DNA of 64,000 nucleotides from Ophthalmolycus amberensis (GCA_024529925.1 JAFEUB010000796.1:2104501-2168500), one strand, 5' to 3'; numbered from the stretch's first letter, positions 1 through 13,416 are shown. Numbers and translations are program-made. The notes: a model not told the origin generated them from the letters alone.

Positions 1-150
1 TGTAATATTGTTTATTCTTCAGCAATATTTGTATGCTAACTTGCCAAACTAAGATGGACATTATAGACCCGCTTAACATCAGCATGGTGGTCTTGTCATT
101 GTGTCGTTGTCTTGCTGAAGTTTGCATGAAAATGAAACTCGGCGTGTTCC
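1..150 (+). repeat. Abundant perciform interspersed repeat, diverged fragment
   Basis: The string GCTAAC-TTGC-CAAACTAAGATGG, then ACATTATAGACC-GCTTAACATCAGCATG, then TTGTCATTGTG follows the order of a repeat I know from many percomorph genomes (consensus with GCTAAACTAAGATGG, ACATTATACCTGCTAAACATCAGCATG and TTAGCATTGTCATTGTG). I do not know its accepted database name. The copy is diverged and the match fades after about position 130. It may begin before the window. Two other fragments of the same family lie at about 44.5 kb and 63.6 kb, all on the plus strand. The family match is from memory, not from a search. Confidence 0.5.
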
Positions 151-1964
151 CATGCTGTCGGGCACGCTGGTTCAAACTGTCATTGGCCTTGATTATAAAT
201 GGCCTTACATGGAATAAAGAGTGAAGTTGCAAGTGTGTAAAAGCTTCCCTTTTTGTCACTCTTATCACTTCATGTCAGTTTCACCTTTCACAAATATCTT
301 AACCATGGAACTAAACCTCAAGCTAAATCACTTGCCCCTCCTTTCCCCAGGTCATCCGAAATCATCTCTAGTAGTTTAACTCTCCGTCATTAATCACAGG
401 TGCTCTGCGTTCTCCTGTTTGTGACCGGACAGGCTGCTGGGAGAAATACACTACTCGTATTTCTCTCTGGCTGGAGCACAGCGCACTACAGACCTGATGT
501 GGATGATGCAGCCGGCAAGATTAATTGGGCACAGTTACAGAGGATCAGCAAGTTTGGTGCTCTTTACATGCTGCTCCTCCATATGGCAGCACAGAAGTCA
601 CAAGCTATGATTAATAGTTCAGGTTACTATGTTTCAGGTTGTGGCAGTCATCATTTAAATAGTTTTTGAAAATAAATCCACCGAAATGCTTAATCACAAA
701 TTCACTTTTTGAAATCTTGTTTAAAAAAAAATGCAAATCCAAACATTGCATGCTGCTTTCATAAGTAAGACTTTACTGGTGATTTCACCAGTAAAGCAGA
801 TATGCTAAGCAGTCATTTACAAGTGGAGCATCGAAGCTATTGCAACATTGTCAAGGCCGACTCGATCAAAGTTGCTCCAAGAAAGGATAGCCTTGACATA
901 AAGTTAACTCCTAACACCGCCTCTATTTTTAGTTCAGAAAACAAAATTTGGCCTCATTATTTTTTGTATTTATCTTGTTTTTTATTTTACATGACTTTGG
1001 CCTAAAAGTGTGTTTCCCAGCAAAAGTGGCTGCAAATTGCCTCAGGTCTTATTTGCCTCAGTGGGCCCGTGGAGGCGGTAGTGTTGTGGTCAGCACTCCG
1101 AAGACTCTTTGAATTGCAAATCACCTCTGTAACTCAAAAGTAATGCAGCGGGGAACGTCACCTCCTGTCATTTTTCTGCATTTGGGTGCATGGGGGCACC
1201 ATTGAAGAGGAAGTGCAGTTATTGTTTCTGTCTCTGGTGTGACTCTTCCTTATTGTAGGAATGACTTGGGCCTGCTCTCTCAACCTCCACCTCTCTAATG
1301 TGCCAGAGGGCTCCCTTAGCTGTAATATTGGCCCGTCTGCAAGCATTACAGCATTGTGCGCCGGGACTTCTCCCTGATTAAAGGAAAATGAACCACAGAA
1401 CTGATGGTTTGGCTTAATTCACAACAGCAACCAAACTTTTATGTAGCACTCTACGTGCACTTAAGCTTCAGAAGAACTTCTGTTGTTTGTTTATGTATTT
1501 AGTTAATGTGTGGAGGGGAAACAGAAACAAAGGTGTGTTAAAGACGTGTAATGTCTTTGATCCAATAATACACTCATTTATATGTTAACGGAGAGAGATA
1601 GACATGTGATGTGTGATATGCTTTTAATACCCTGCTTTGGGAGCGGAATTTCAGTACTATAGAGTCAAATTACTAGCATTTTTATTTGCATGGATTATGA
1701 ATACATTGCAAGCCATAGACATCTGCTTTTTTGGTTTCTGAAATTATTTTACATTCTGTTCCAAATCGAAGCCTAAATATTATAGTCGGTAGAAAAATAC
1801 AATCAACATATAGGCACACTCTGACCGAAAATAGATTGATACATTTACTGACAAATGCAGCTCCAGCTATAGTGGCACCTTTGAACTTTATATGGATGTG
1901 TAAGCACCAAATGGATTACCAGCTTTTATTATCACTCTCTGCTCCTCTGGTGATGTAATTATAG
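151..1964. other. Unique noncoding stretch, no gene seen
   Basis: Mostly AT-rich unique sequence. Frames of 60-89 codons are present but none resembles a known protein. A pyrimidine run ending CCCCAG at 350 looks like a splice acceptor, but the frames behind it close within 15 codons and no good donor follows. The only clear structure is the 26-bp hairpin at 771-796. A weak resemblance to a SINE-like head near 1065-1110 is too degenerate to call. Confidence 0.6.
771..796. repeat. Perfect short hairpin (12-bp arms, 2-nt loop)
   Basis: CTTTACTGGTGA, then TT, then TCACCAGTAAAG. The arms are exact reverse complements. The loop is too short for a microRNA precursor. It is not followed by a T-run, and no gene is nearby that would make it a terminator or RNA element. 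Confidence 0.85.
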
Positions 1965-1988
1965 AGTGTGTGTGTGTGTGTGTGTGTA
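1965..1988. repeat. (TG)n microsatellite
   Basis: An uninterrupted TG run of about 12 units, ending in TATAGTTATGCATC. A simple short array, probably polymorphic between individuals. Confidence 0.9.
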
Positions 1989-4900
1989 TAGTTATGCATC
2001 TATGTATAACATAATATTATACATTACTTAAGCTATTCTTTAACACAAAAATGCTGACTTTATAGTCACAATCTACTCCCAACAACAGACCACAAAAGTC
2101 AAACATAAAAATTTAACTTCAATCTATGAACAGTAAAAATCGGGGGTTTTGTCTGATGCATGTTACAAAGGACACAATCTGAACTGGTATTTCTTAATTA
2201 GTGACACTGCTGATGTGTGTGGCAGACAGAGAGGCGGGGGGGAGAGAAAACCACTGAGGGGTCAATACAGGGTGCCTCTCTATTTGCCATGCTAATTAAT
2301 TCACCATGTCTTTGCTCTCATTGCCTGCAGCCCCTTATGACTTCAGCACTGTCAAGCTCCGTGGATTTGAAAACGAAATTATTGTCTCACCACTTTGGAT
2401 TATTTCTCTTTCTACACTCCAAAACATCTTTTTTTTTGCCAAATGTAATAACCAGAGATAAGACGAGCACATGCATTCATACGGGCAATATTATTTTGAA
2501 CGGGATATGGTTCAAAATAAGGGGTGTCTTTGCATTTTGAATGCAGTCTAATCCGTTTATAATTACACAGTGAGGAAGTGAAATAGTGGTCCGACTGTTT
2601 GAATGTGTAATCCCCTTCATGTGCATAAACATGAGCAAATTTCATCAATGGGGCTGGACTAAGACTTGTGGATAATTACCTGGGGCAAGGAGTATTTCGA
2701 TAGACCTACCCAGCCCCCCCCCTTTCTCTGTAAATAATGCATACAAAGTTGAAATCGGAGAGGCCTAGGCAATGTAAAATTACCTTCAAAGGCTGCCGTA
2801 AAATTGGGCAGCTCATCCGTGTAGACAGGAAATGAACCAATATTGCTATTGTGAAAAAGAAAGCATAGATTCCATATCTGTAAATGACAACCTCAACGGA
2901 AGCTGTCAGATAGGATTTATTTGATCTCTAATGATGTAGCATGTCTACTTAATAAGTTGTATTAAATATAGAGGAGAGTCCACTCTTTGTTTTTCTCATC
3001 AGCATGATCACAGTATTGTTCCCTATTCTGTGCCCTTGCCCACACAAACATGAACCCCCTTGCCTTCATAGAGCATATGTCTTTAACTGTATCCCACAAT
3101 CTACCCCATAACAATGATATTGAGGACCAAGCTTTTTATAAAGACCTGTTATTGTTTTGCAATGGTGCTTTGAATTCAACAAAGGATATTTAGAACTGTG
3201 TCAGAAAACATTGGAACCAAATGTATTTTGTGTATTGCTATTTTTATCATTTTGAAACCTTGCACAAATTAGACAATAATATCCAATTTTCAAGTCACTG
3301 TCGTGATTACTTACAAAATGTGCAAAGATAATGTATGACTGTCTTACGTACAATCATCTCTTATAACTCAGTACTGGCACAGTCACAAGAACAGGTTTTC
3401 TCGAGCTTCAGGCCAACAGTTGAAACCATCATGGTGGTGGTATACTCCTTATGTTAATAATACCTTTCTGCTGACTTTTGAAATTACACAATTGTCATTA
3501 AACCTTTCCCCAGTCCCATTTTGTGCAAGACAGGGGGAAAATAACAAGTGTTTATCCCCCTTTAACTGTGCTGGAGATATATATATATTTTTTATCTTTA
3601 CAAAGTTGGCGCATTACAGTTAAATGTCTTTGCTGAATTGCATAATGAGGCCTACATAATTGTTTGAGATTTAAAAGCTTACTTTGCAGTGCAGATACAT
3701 TCTAAGATAACATTATTAGTGCCACCATTAGGCTATCCTTGGAGAAGGCAGGTAGTCTCTGAAACTGCAAAAAATTTGCATTATTTGCAAAAATAAAAGA
3801 AGCAGAGAGAGTTTAATAATTTCCCCTTTAATGATACAAGAAAACCTGAAATAACTGTTTGAAAACTAGTTCTTCTCAGTTTTGTTGTTGGTGGCATACA
3901 ATGGAAAATAGGAAGGAAATTGTTGGGAGGATGAAGTTCATTAGGACTAATGGAGTGCAAGTTATTGCAGATTGATGACAGTCAGGATGAGATTTGATAC
4001 CATCAGGATTATTTATGAAGCTTCCACTTCTCCTTCATGTAATCAACACCTAAATGACCCTCTCTGTACAGAGCAGAAAACTCCCAGTCTTAGCCCATGT
4101 GTAATAAGCCCAATAAAGTCTCTCATAAATCACTCTAATTGAAAGGATTCCGTCCCTGGCCGTTCCTTCCAGACACCTCACAGACGCAGACATGGCGACC
4201 AATCTGTGACGCTCCATCTGAACTCCAGATGAACTGGAGGCTAAAGCCTCCTCTGGCTGAATGAGACACAGACGACACACCTGAAAGATGAGTTTAGAGA
4301 CGTCGCATGCAGAGAAATTACAAATTGTATTTATTTGATCTGGAAGAAATGGTTTGCTGAATCCGCTCTGTATGTTGTTGTGGGTGCGATGGCAGAAAGC
4401 GTCTCAGTGTTTTGCAGGCGCATGTTCACCAGATAGTCAGACGTCTGACCTCAGGTTGCAGCACTGACCAATCGTGCTTTTATAGAGTGTGTTGTGCTTG
4501 GAGCTAATACTGGTTATTTTCTGAAGTTAAAAACTGTTTAAACGGGTGGACTTGGCCTTTTAGATGGCTGGGTAGTGCAAATGAAATCCCACTAAGTTGA
4601 AACATTTAGTTAATTAATTGATGAGTCAATCAACAAGATACATTTTTGACAACCAATTAACTGTTCGTCATTTATTAAAGATCCCCTCCAGACATGTTTA
4701 AGACATCTAAAAGTACTCTGCTTGAATAGTACCATGTAGTTCAGTTACCTACATTTTTCACCGACTATTTTTTAAAATCTTTTATTACATCTACTCCCTT
4801 AATTAAGAACATCCAGAATTTATTCATATTGATATATTTTTCCTTTCAAAAGTTTAACTGCTGAACACAAGATGTTGCCAACTTCACTGAAAGTCAATTT

Positions 4901-5285
4901 TATGCACTGGACGCCTCAAGTCTTAACATCACACTTGTTTAAGTTACATATTGATATATGATGGGATCCAAACTAGTTTTCTGCACAGTGAAGGTCAAAC
5001 ATCCAAATCAAACTATATGCAAAAGTGGAGGGAACTTTAAGAAACATCTTTCCATTAAAAGCTTCTCAAATGAGACACTTTGCTTATTTTTGTGTCTCAT
5101 AAATCTTTGTAAAGGCCTGTCTTTGCATTTCTTGAATCTAGGACAAAACAAAATGTTTCATCTGGAAAAAGATCACTTTTGTTTGGCATATGTTGCTATT
5201 TTTGACACTTTATAGGCTACACAATACAAATATTCCTCATTTGAAGCCCTAAAGATCACTGCGTTATCCAGACGCCCACGCTGAC
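1989..5285. other. Unique noncoding stretch with two CNE-like blocks
   Basis: No protein-like frame. Two blocks stand out as complex and repeat-free. One is about 2200-2430, with a GCTAATTAATTC homeodomain-type core near 2291 and a C9 tract soon after at 2714-2722. The other is about 4040-4330. Both look like candidate conserved noncoding elements, which is a visual impression only. The stretch 4600-5230 is AT-rich with nothing I can name. A TGAGTCA (AP-1 type) heptamer lies at 4622-4628. Confidence 0.5.
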
Positions 5286-5359
5286 CTCGATGATACAGGG
5301 TCTCCAGCAAGCCCATCAGGTGGCAGGGTGTTTTGATCACATAATGGTAGCCTTCGAGC

Positions 5360-8300
5360 CTGAGGGAGAGGTGAGAGACCTCAGCATTAAGTCACTACAT
5401 TAAATCTGTCTCACGCCCGACCCATTAAGGACAGTTTTATCACCATTAAGCAGGTCGTAGTGCCTCTCCTTGCTCCTTTGAGTGGAAAAGAGTGGGTCTC
5501 AACTTGGTTGCTCTTAATTTGATTGAGTTCTACGGTGACGTTTGACATGGGACGAGGTGAAAGCAATTGTGTGTCCAAATCCACTCAATGCCATTGGTAA
5601 TTGTGTACCTCTCTCTTTCCTTTCATTGTTTTCAGTACATATTAAGCCTTTCGGAGACTTAAGAAACAAGAAGAGAAGCTCCAAAGGAAGCATTTAACTT
5701 TGACTTCTGTTAGTACCCACTTCTAAACCTTCCAGTTCAGATAATGTTGTAATGGGTTGAGAAGAGACACCTGCACAACGGAAACATATTAGAGATGTTC
5801 TTCAGATGCCACGCTTGCAGTACATACAACAAATACATAGAGAAACAGTGCATTTCATCCCATCACCGTCATCAAATGTGACATATTCACATATCTTTTG
5901 TCCAGTTCAGAAGTCAATCCCGTAATATGGATGCCATTGGAAACCACCAAACAACATGAAACATCTAAGTTGTGTGTTCCAAACTGACTTGTGGTCTCCA
6001 CTGAGTCCCGGTGTCTCCATGACCTGTGCGTACTGCTGAAGCTGCTGTGTTAAGAGTGAGACACCTGTGAGGCTGTCCTCATCCTGGGAACGCTCCGAGA
6101 TTTATTACCTATTGATACACACCTTCGCTGAACACCCCCCCAAAGACACCCACAGTACATTGTTGACTCATGAGTTGCACAGCCTCGAGCCCATGAATCA
6201 TTCTCTGAGAGAGAATATTCCCCCTCTTTCTCCACTCTCCTTTTCTGTGATTTCACATCCTCTGTCAAATAGATAAAGTACTCTGTGTGCAGCCAAATAA
6301 AGAAGCGGCGTTTTTCCCTGCCATCGTGCCTTTCTCTCGTTGGGAGAGAAAGGGAATGAAGTGATGGTGGATGTTCTCTTGTACTCTTGCTCTTCACAGT
6401 CATGTTTTGGTATTCAATCAGTAGCATGGGCACACAGAAGACTTTGTTTAGTATCACACCGACGGGGGTCGTCCAGAGCACTGTCATGTTTGTTTGGTTA
6501 GACCTACTATCTATTTGCATATTTAACTTGTATTTTTCTTATTTTAATTCTCCTATACTTCCTACCATCTCATCCCGCAATGTTGTCTTTCAGGAAATAG
6601 CAAGGAAAGGGCTATATTCATTGATTTGACTCCTTAGCTCTTCCTAATGCATCATTTTGAAAATGGTCTGGAACATTTACTGAAAGCATCTTTAATCAGA
6701 AGTACAACAACCAAAAGTTGTTATTGCATCTCCACACAACCCTCACTGTGATTCAAGACTTGCTTCCTCTTCCTGGTGTAGCGTATTATGTGCATGTGTG
6801 TTTGCTGCGGAGACATAGCGAGGTACAATGACAGACGTAATAAAAATAAACCTGCCTGTCGGGGCTCACTTCTACATTCATCAACCCATCTGAGTGAGCC
6901 TTCTGGGCTGGTTCAGCCTGGGAAACTCCATTTGTCACCTGCTAAATGCTGCCAATGTGCATGGAGTTCCCACTGCCTGTGTCCTGTCCAGAGAGTAGAT
7001 GTAGCTTTTATTTATGGCTTTAGAAAAAATAAAATACATGAGGAAAGGCCTGTAGAGATGGGGAAGAGCAAGCGTTTAATCTTCATTGAGGTGAGTTTTC
7101 AGAAACGGAATAAAACTGTGATATGATTGTTATTACAATAAGTCTAAGTCTTGGACTTTGTCACTGTTTGAAAGTCTTAATAATCATCTTTAATTCATAT
7201 ATTTAATATGTATTTAGGTATTTTCTGATTTAATCTATCATCATTTCTTGACTTGTAATGGACAAACTTATTCGTACAGGTACAATTCATCATAAGGGAG
7301 TCTGTGAGCTCTACATGGAAGCATAGCGGTACACATGCATTAAATATTAAATATGTTTTGTCATGTTATATACATTTATCTATCCCCCATCTAAGCTTTA
7401 TCTGAGCACTGTTGGCCCTTCCATCTCTTAAACGTATTACACAATGTGTCTAAAGAAGATGTGACTTCATGATAAGGTTCTTAGGTATCGTAAAGTTGAC
7501 GTTGGGACCACCAAAATGAAAAAAAAAATGAGGCAAACCAAAAACTTTCAAGGCATTATAATTGTCAGAGCAAGAAATAAGAGGCACTCATTGACATTTT
7601 TTTTTCCAGCAGTGGTGTCATGCATTATTTATCTGGAGAGTTTATATCAGATCGCAGATACTGAGGCTGAGCAGAGCAGCCATTTTACATCCCGGTCTCT
7701 TCCGTGTGTTTTATGATAAATGTTCTCAAAGTGCTCTGCATTTTACCCAGAGTGCACATAAACTACAGGCTAGCTAAAGCCATAACTCTCCCAGACCCAC
7801 TCTCAGGATTGCAAGCACCACTCCACAGACTTATTCCGAGTCCCAAAACGTCTTCAGAGTTAGACTCTGTCTTCCTCCTTTTAAAAAAAGAAATCAAACC
7901 ATAACTGGATTATTAACCTCATCAGGGGGTCATGATGCTACTGACTTAATGCTTTTTTTCTTTCCTTCAAGTGATACAAAATAATAAATGAGTATGATAA
8001 CCAATAACTTGCACATTGCTGAATATTAGAAACATGCTTCTGTTTCTCAGCCTCCTTCCCGTTGCAGCAGTGTGTATAAAGTCCCATAGGAGCAAAATAT
8101 AACATGCCAAGCATGTTTCCACAGTTACTGTCAATTTCTGCATCAGCTGCTTTTCATTTATACAACATAACGGGGAATGTCAGAAGTGTCCAAAAGAGCT
8201 ACAGAGCCACTTTGATGTAATTGCTTATGTTCAGAGAATCTGTCCACAATATTTGTTTTTGGTAAGAAGTCACAATAAAAGGTATGAAAAAAAATCACAT

Positions 8301-9644
8301 CTACCTACTGAGGTTTTCTTGCTTTAGGTGAAAAGACCGGGTTCAGAACTAGGCTGTTTGTTTGATGTTGCAGTTTTAATGAAAATGACTCTCTCTCTCT
8401 TTCACTCTCTAAGACAAGCTTAAAATACTTCATCAATTATTGGTCGCAGTGGACGTTGTATGTGGCCATTGTGACCAATATTAGAGGTTTGATACTGTCA
8501 AAGGCCAAGGGTCTGCTCTCACTATTATCATGTTGGGTCAGAGTTCACCTGGCATGCACCTGCAAAATGATCACATCAAACTGGTGCCTAGAGGATCATT
8601 GACTATTCCATAAACACACACTTAAACCAATTACGAGCAAACCTTGATTAAGGTTTGTTGTGTCTCTCATTAAAAGAGAGAGAGAGAGGATTGAGTTGAA
8701 AAAAGTCCTTTATTAACTTCCCAAGCTTCCAAATCCATGCAGACCAGTGCATAAATCATAATAAGCTGCAATTACCTCCCACTGCCTATATCCATGGGTA
8801 GAAAACAACAAAGAAAAGATTAGAAATGTAAACGTGCACACCATCTTTAAACAGTATATAGTACATAACAACACCAGTGCTCCATGTTAACATAAGTTCA
8901 ACACGTTTTTCCATCTATTCTACCAGGTTCCTGCTTTTCTCTACTCTTTAATGTTTTTATATTGTAAGAATGTATTCATTTCTACTACACATGTCGGTGT
9001 AAAGTATAACTAGCACAAGGCTGAGGCTATAACATGGACAGGGTACACAGTACAGTGTGTGTAGTAACGGCGTATAGGTTTTGATCAACATGGAGTAAGA
9101 AACTAGAGCCTTCTGTCATGTATAGCTCCTTCTGTCTGGGCATGTTTGCTCAGCTGGAAGTAATGTTTGCCCACAGGAGGACTGACTTAGAGGGTTTCTC
9201 ATCTGCATGTTTGACAGGAGACTTTGAAGGGATTGTTTTGACAGAAATGTGTGGGAAATTCTAATGGAGGATGAAAGAAGAATTTTTGTCAAAATATTGG
9301 AGCCTAAGAAGAAAACACCTCCTTCCTATTCTACGTCACTGTTCGGTGATTAACAGATTCACAGCTTTCCACGAAATGATGTGCAAAGAGAATAGAGAGA
9401 AGCAAAAGTATTGTTTCATGTTTATTTGTTGCCCAGTAGTTGAGTGGCAAACGTTTGGAAGTTAATAACAGTTTATTTTAAATTTGACCAGTAAAAAAAA
9501 AATGCAAGTTGAACACTTGGCTGAATAGCAAAACCTTATTTTATAAAAGGAAGCTTGTAGCTCAGGAGCAGAGAATTAAATCTGAACTCGGAAATATGTT
9601 TCCCGATAGGTTCAGTGAAAATGCTTGTATTTCAGTTTTTTTTT
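5360..9644. other. Unique noncoding stretch, no gene seen
   Basis: A 156-codon frame on the minus strand (6050-6520) is the longest in the window. It has no recognisable domain, no good splice context and a low-complexity charged composition, so I treat it as chance. A short perfect inverted repeat CAAACCTT-GATT-AAGGTTTG sits at 8638-8657, followed by a short GA run near 8675. The rest is AT-rich unique sequence. Confidence 0.55.
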
Positions 9645-9959
9645 TCATGTGACTGAACAGGATGGTCTGACTGGCCACCGTGACTTTCCATTGGATGCAG
9701 TTACACTGTAATTTTCTGGGATTAGCGGCAGAGACAAATTCAGACGGGGATATCCTGGCAATGAGAGTTGCTGCGCGACTTCTGAGCAGCTGTTAAAAAA
9801 GTAGTCGGAAGGAGCTTCAAATGCGCCATTGTGCAACAGCAAAGCGTCAGGCTTCTGGTCACCTTGACAGCCCCAACCGGCTTCATCACAGGGCCCTCTC
9901 CTACGGGGCTTGAGTGGACAGAAGGACATGCGGTTAGAACTTGTGCTAATGATAGATGT

Positions 9960-10040
9960 TGGTCGCACTGACGTCACATGGTCGCACGCCTGGAATTCTG
10001 TCTGGGTCAGCTCTTACCGCCACTTCCTGGCGGTTTGTGG
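9960..10040. promoter_or_regulatory. CRE plus ETS-type motif patch, candidate promoter or enhancer
   Basis: A full palindromic CRE (TGACGTCA, 9969-9976) lies 40 bp from CCGCCACTTCCTGGCGG (10017-10033). The second element is a 6-bp inverted repeat whose centre is an ETS/GABP-type CACTTCCT core. CpG is locally more frequent (GTCGCAC, ACCGCC, GGCGG, GTCGAC, TCGCGAGG) than in the surrounding DNA. CRE and ETS sites together are typical of CpG-rich vertebrate promoters. No TATA box and no transcript start can be seen, and frames on both strands run through the patch without resembling known proteins. It could also be a chance cluster or part of an old repeat. Confidence 0.3.
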
Positions 10041-13000
10041 ACGGCTAGTCGACATCGCGAGGGCATCCAGAGACTGCTGGTCCTCCTGGCAGGGGTCCCA
10101 GTCTATTCTGCTGTCGGCTATGCTCCTCTACTGAACTTCTGGGAACACCTCCACTGCACTGGCCCCAGGCAACCCCATACTGGAGTACAAAACCCCTGGG
10201 TCTCATTTATAATCAACAAGTTCATGTACTGCAGACATCTTCATTCCTCAACACCCCCACCTCCATCACCTGGTTTGCCTTCAGGACTATGTCTGTCTGT
10301 CTGTCTTTCTTTTTCTCTTTCTGGTGGTCTGACTTTCATATTGACTCTTTTTTTAAATAAATAAAAAATATATTATTTCACAGTCTCCTCTTCAGGGAGA
10401 CAGATTGAGGGAAAGCTGTGGCGGAAGAAAAGTGATGAGAAATTGAGGGATCTAGGGAGAGTAAGAGCTGAGGTTGAAGGACTGGAATACTTGTTTCTAC
10501 CTCCTTTCCTGACTTTGTGGTCTATCGAGAGCTGGGCAGGCTTGTCTGGACAAATATACCATTATGCTTTACCATCTGTCCCTTCAGAGATGTACAAGTC
10601 ACCCTGGATTTAAAGGGAAGCATTTTAATTGGTACTTGGATGATACATCACTTGGGACCCAAATAGATTTCGCATAATGACCAATACTTCAATCCCAACA
10701 AAGGTCCTTTTTAGATAGGCCTTACGTGACCTCTTCAAGGACACAGATGACCCAAAGAGGCTGGTCCTCTAACCTTGCAGACCTTTAGAGCGCGTTTCTA
10801 TGAGGCCTTGCCGGAAGGTCAGAAAACCTAACCTGCAGGCAAACGGTTCATTCTCAGGAGTTCTAAAAAAAAATATGATTGATTATTAGGTTTTTAATGA
10901 GCAGGTGAGCATTTTCCAGCATATGTTGGTGACACTTTCTGCATGTTTAATTAACACAGCGAGGTATATCAGCATAATGATGAACATCTGAGGCTCACTT
11001 TTTACCTGAGAAGTGAAAAAAACCCGAACAAATAATCTCAGTATTCTGCTCTTACTCCCAAATATCCTTGTTCTACGTGTCCTCCGTCTATCCGTGCTCC
11101 CTCTATATGCCCTCTCCTCGGGCCTGAGGGAGCCTTTTGATATGCCCCCTCTCTCTTGGCAAGGTTGTTTTTCTTCATTAGGCCCTCTGGGGGCTGCCAG
11201 AGTCCCAAAGGATGTCAGAGTACATTAATTCTCATCAGGACATGGGTCCTCTCAGGTGTGAATGGCAGCCAGCAGCTGTCGACAGGGCTCTCTCAATCCT
11301 ACCGCAACGCATACATCTCCCAATGCATGCGCACACACAGATGCATAGAGTATGTGGAATGAAAAGCCCGACGCACATGTAAGTGTGCTGTTGAAAGAAT
11401 CCTCGCATAGAGGAAGATTTACACTGAAATCATTGGTATATGAGCATATCTCAATTTAGGACCTGACCCGTGATAATTACAAAAAGCAGCCATATATCTT
11501 AAAGTCTTTAGGGGTACAGAAAGCCTTCTCTACTTAATTTTCCATGTGAGTAAATTTGCTCGGTGCATTTGAAGAGCCTTTGTGATTGCTCATAGCCTCT
11601 CCACTGAGCGCCCTAACCACCACAGGGATAGATCACATAATCTCTCTCTCTCTCTTTCCCCTTTCTCTCTCTGTCTCCTCTGTTTTTCTTTCATAGCATG
11701 ACATAGCCGTGCATGTGTCTTACCAAGATATTTTCTCAAGTAATTACAAAAAGTAATTCCTCCCAGTGCGGTTGTTATGGCTCCCTGCAGACGTGTATAC
11801 AAATTACTCATATTTGCTCTGTGGTCAAAGCTGTGAGCTGTCCCACAAGACTAGGTTTACATTATGAAGGTCTGCCTATTAAAGCCATTTGTTAGGGTCT
11901 TCACTCCTGGGAAGGGGCAGCTCTGTAGGACACTAAATGAAAGAGTTTAGCCTGAAAAGTCAGTTGTTAATTACTTCATTTAGTTATAGAAGGCTTCACA
12001 TTGGATTCTGACTCGACAGCCAAACCTTAATCCTCGTATAAACCCAGACAGTGCTCCAAAGCAGTGGAAATTGCTCCTTCTGCTTATAGCAGTCAGTACA
12101 TGTTAAAAGATATGATGGGGTAAATCTAGGAGGCTTTAAGGCCTTTCCTATTATTATTTTGTCATCATGGTGCCATATTTTCCAATGTCTCTGGTTGTTC
12201 CATGAATTGCTTATCTGTACTCTTCATTACTGGATTCCGACTGTTGCTGTGGGCTGAGGCTCTTTCTCACTTCCAAGAGCTTCCTTTGGTGTCTTAGCGC
12301 CCTTTATTCAGTAATTGTCTCTAATTAGGGAATGGCTGGATTGGAATAAGGATGTATCTAATTGAAGCTGTCGGACATTTCCAGGCTAGAAGATTTTGTA
12401 TTAAGTGGCATAATTTTTTTTGTACGTGTCACATGATTATGATAGTATGGCAGAAGTAAATCCTTGCAGAACATCCACAGTAAACTTCCTGCTTTCTGAT
12501 GGCCCCACGTTAGGGTGCTGGGGTGGAGCTAGAACCCTTTCCTGCGCCTCGCCCCCACGTTCACTTCTGCCCTTGGAGCTGTGGGCCTCCTCAATTTTTG
12601 ACAGGGACTTTGATTTGCCACATGGTCTGGAGAAGGGTTAGAGGAAAATCTTCGGCCAGATGCAAGCAGATTTGAGCATTAAGGAACTCTAATATGCGGT
12701 TATTCACTGTGTCATGTTCATGTCAGGTAGATTCATCTTTGTCAGAGTTGAATCATTTTTCACTTAACCAAGAGGACAGTAACCCATCAGACAGAGACAT
12801 TGCTGTGCTGTTCTCTGTGCTTACCTGCTACTAGACGGTGAACACAGTGCTAGAGCAGGATGACAGAGAGATGAAGGCATACGACCACAGTAGGAGTGAG
12901 GACACTAGCCTCATTCATCCAAACCACCCTGGTTCGAGCAGCTTGTAATTCCTCTGAAGCTCTTGTGTTGATGGTGGCTTGGCAAAGCTTTCATTCCCTA

Positions 13001-13415
13001 GACAGAGGGAGGGAAAAGATGGTTTAGGGAGGAGCGCAGGAACAGAAGAGGAACATTGTCTCACTCAAGGTCACTCTTCGAATCAAGCAAACCATAATCC
13101 AAGTGACAGTGTACTGGCTCAGAGCACCCAATCACACTGGGGCCCAGCTAGCACACCCCATCACTCTCTTCACTGCACCCACCAGGGGAGCCAGGCTTTG
13201 GGTTACAAATGAGCAATTACCATGGCCTGAGTAACGCTCTCTTCACCCTGTTTCATTTAACTTTGTTTATCTTGTATCTCACAGTTTGCTTTAAGAGTGA
13301 ACGGCCTTTCCCAGCCAAAAACAATCAACTGTATGGATGTAACTCAATACAACTCCAATACAAGGTATCATTGCTGTTGTTCAAAGTGGGGAACTTTTGA
13401 ATAGTAATAAAATAG

Positions 13416-13416
<1 letters not shown>
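10041..13416. other. Unique noncoding stretch, no gene seen
   Basis: Frames of 60-128 codons at 9978-10364 and 11013-11362 have no recognisable domain. A short TGTC tetranucleotide run lies near 10288-10304. A CT-rich run occurs at about 11640-11690. The block 12480-12640 is GC-richer than its surroundings but shows no exon structure I can support. Confidence 0.55.

Noticed and set aside
1060..1110. Possible SINE head (GGCGGTAGTGTTGTGGTCAG)
   Set aside because: No clear A or B box pair, tail or target duplication.
2217..2540. 107-codon frame crossing a CCTGCAG acceptor-like site at 2332
   Set aside because: No donor, no recognisable peptide, and the block looks more like a noncoding element.
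6050..6520. 156-codon minus-strand frame, the longest in the window
   Set aside because: No domain, signal or splice context. With about 60% AT, a rough estimate gives on the order of one open run this long per 64 kb by chance.
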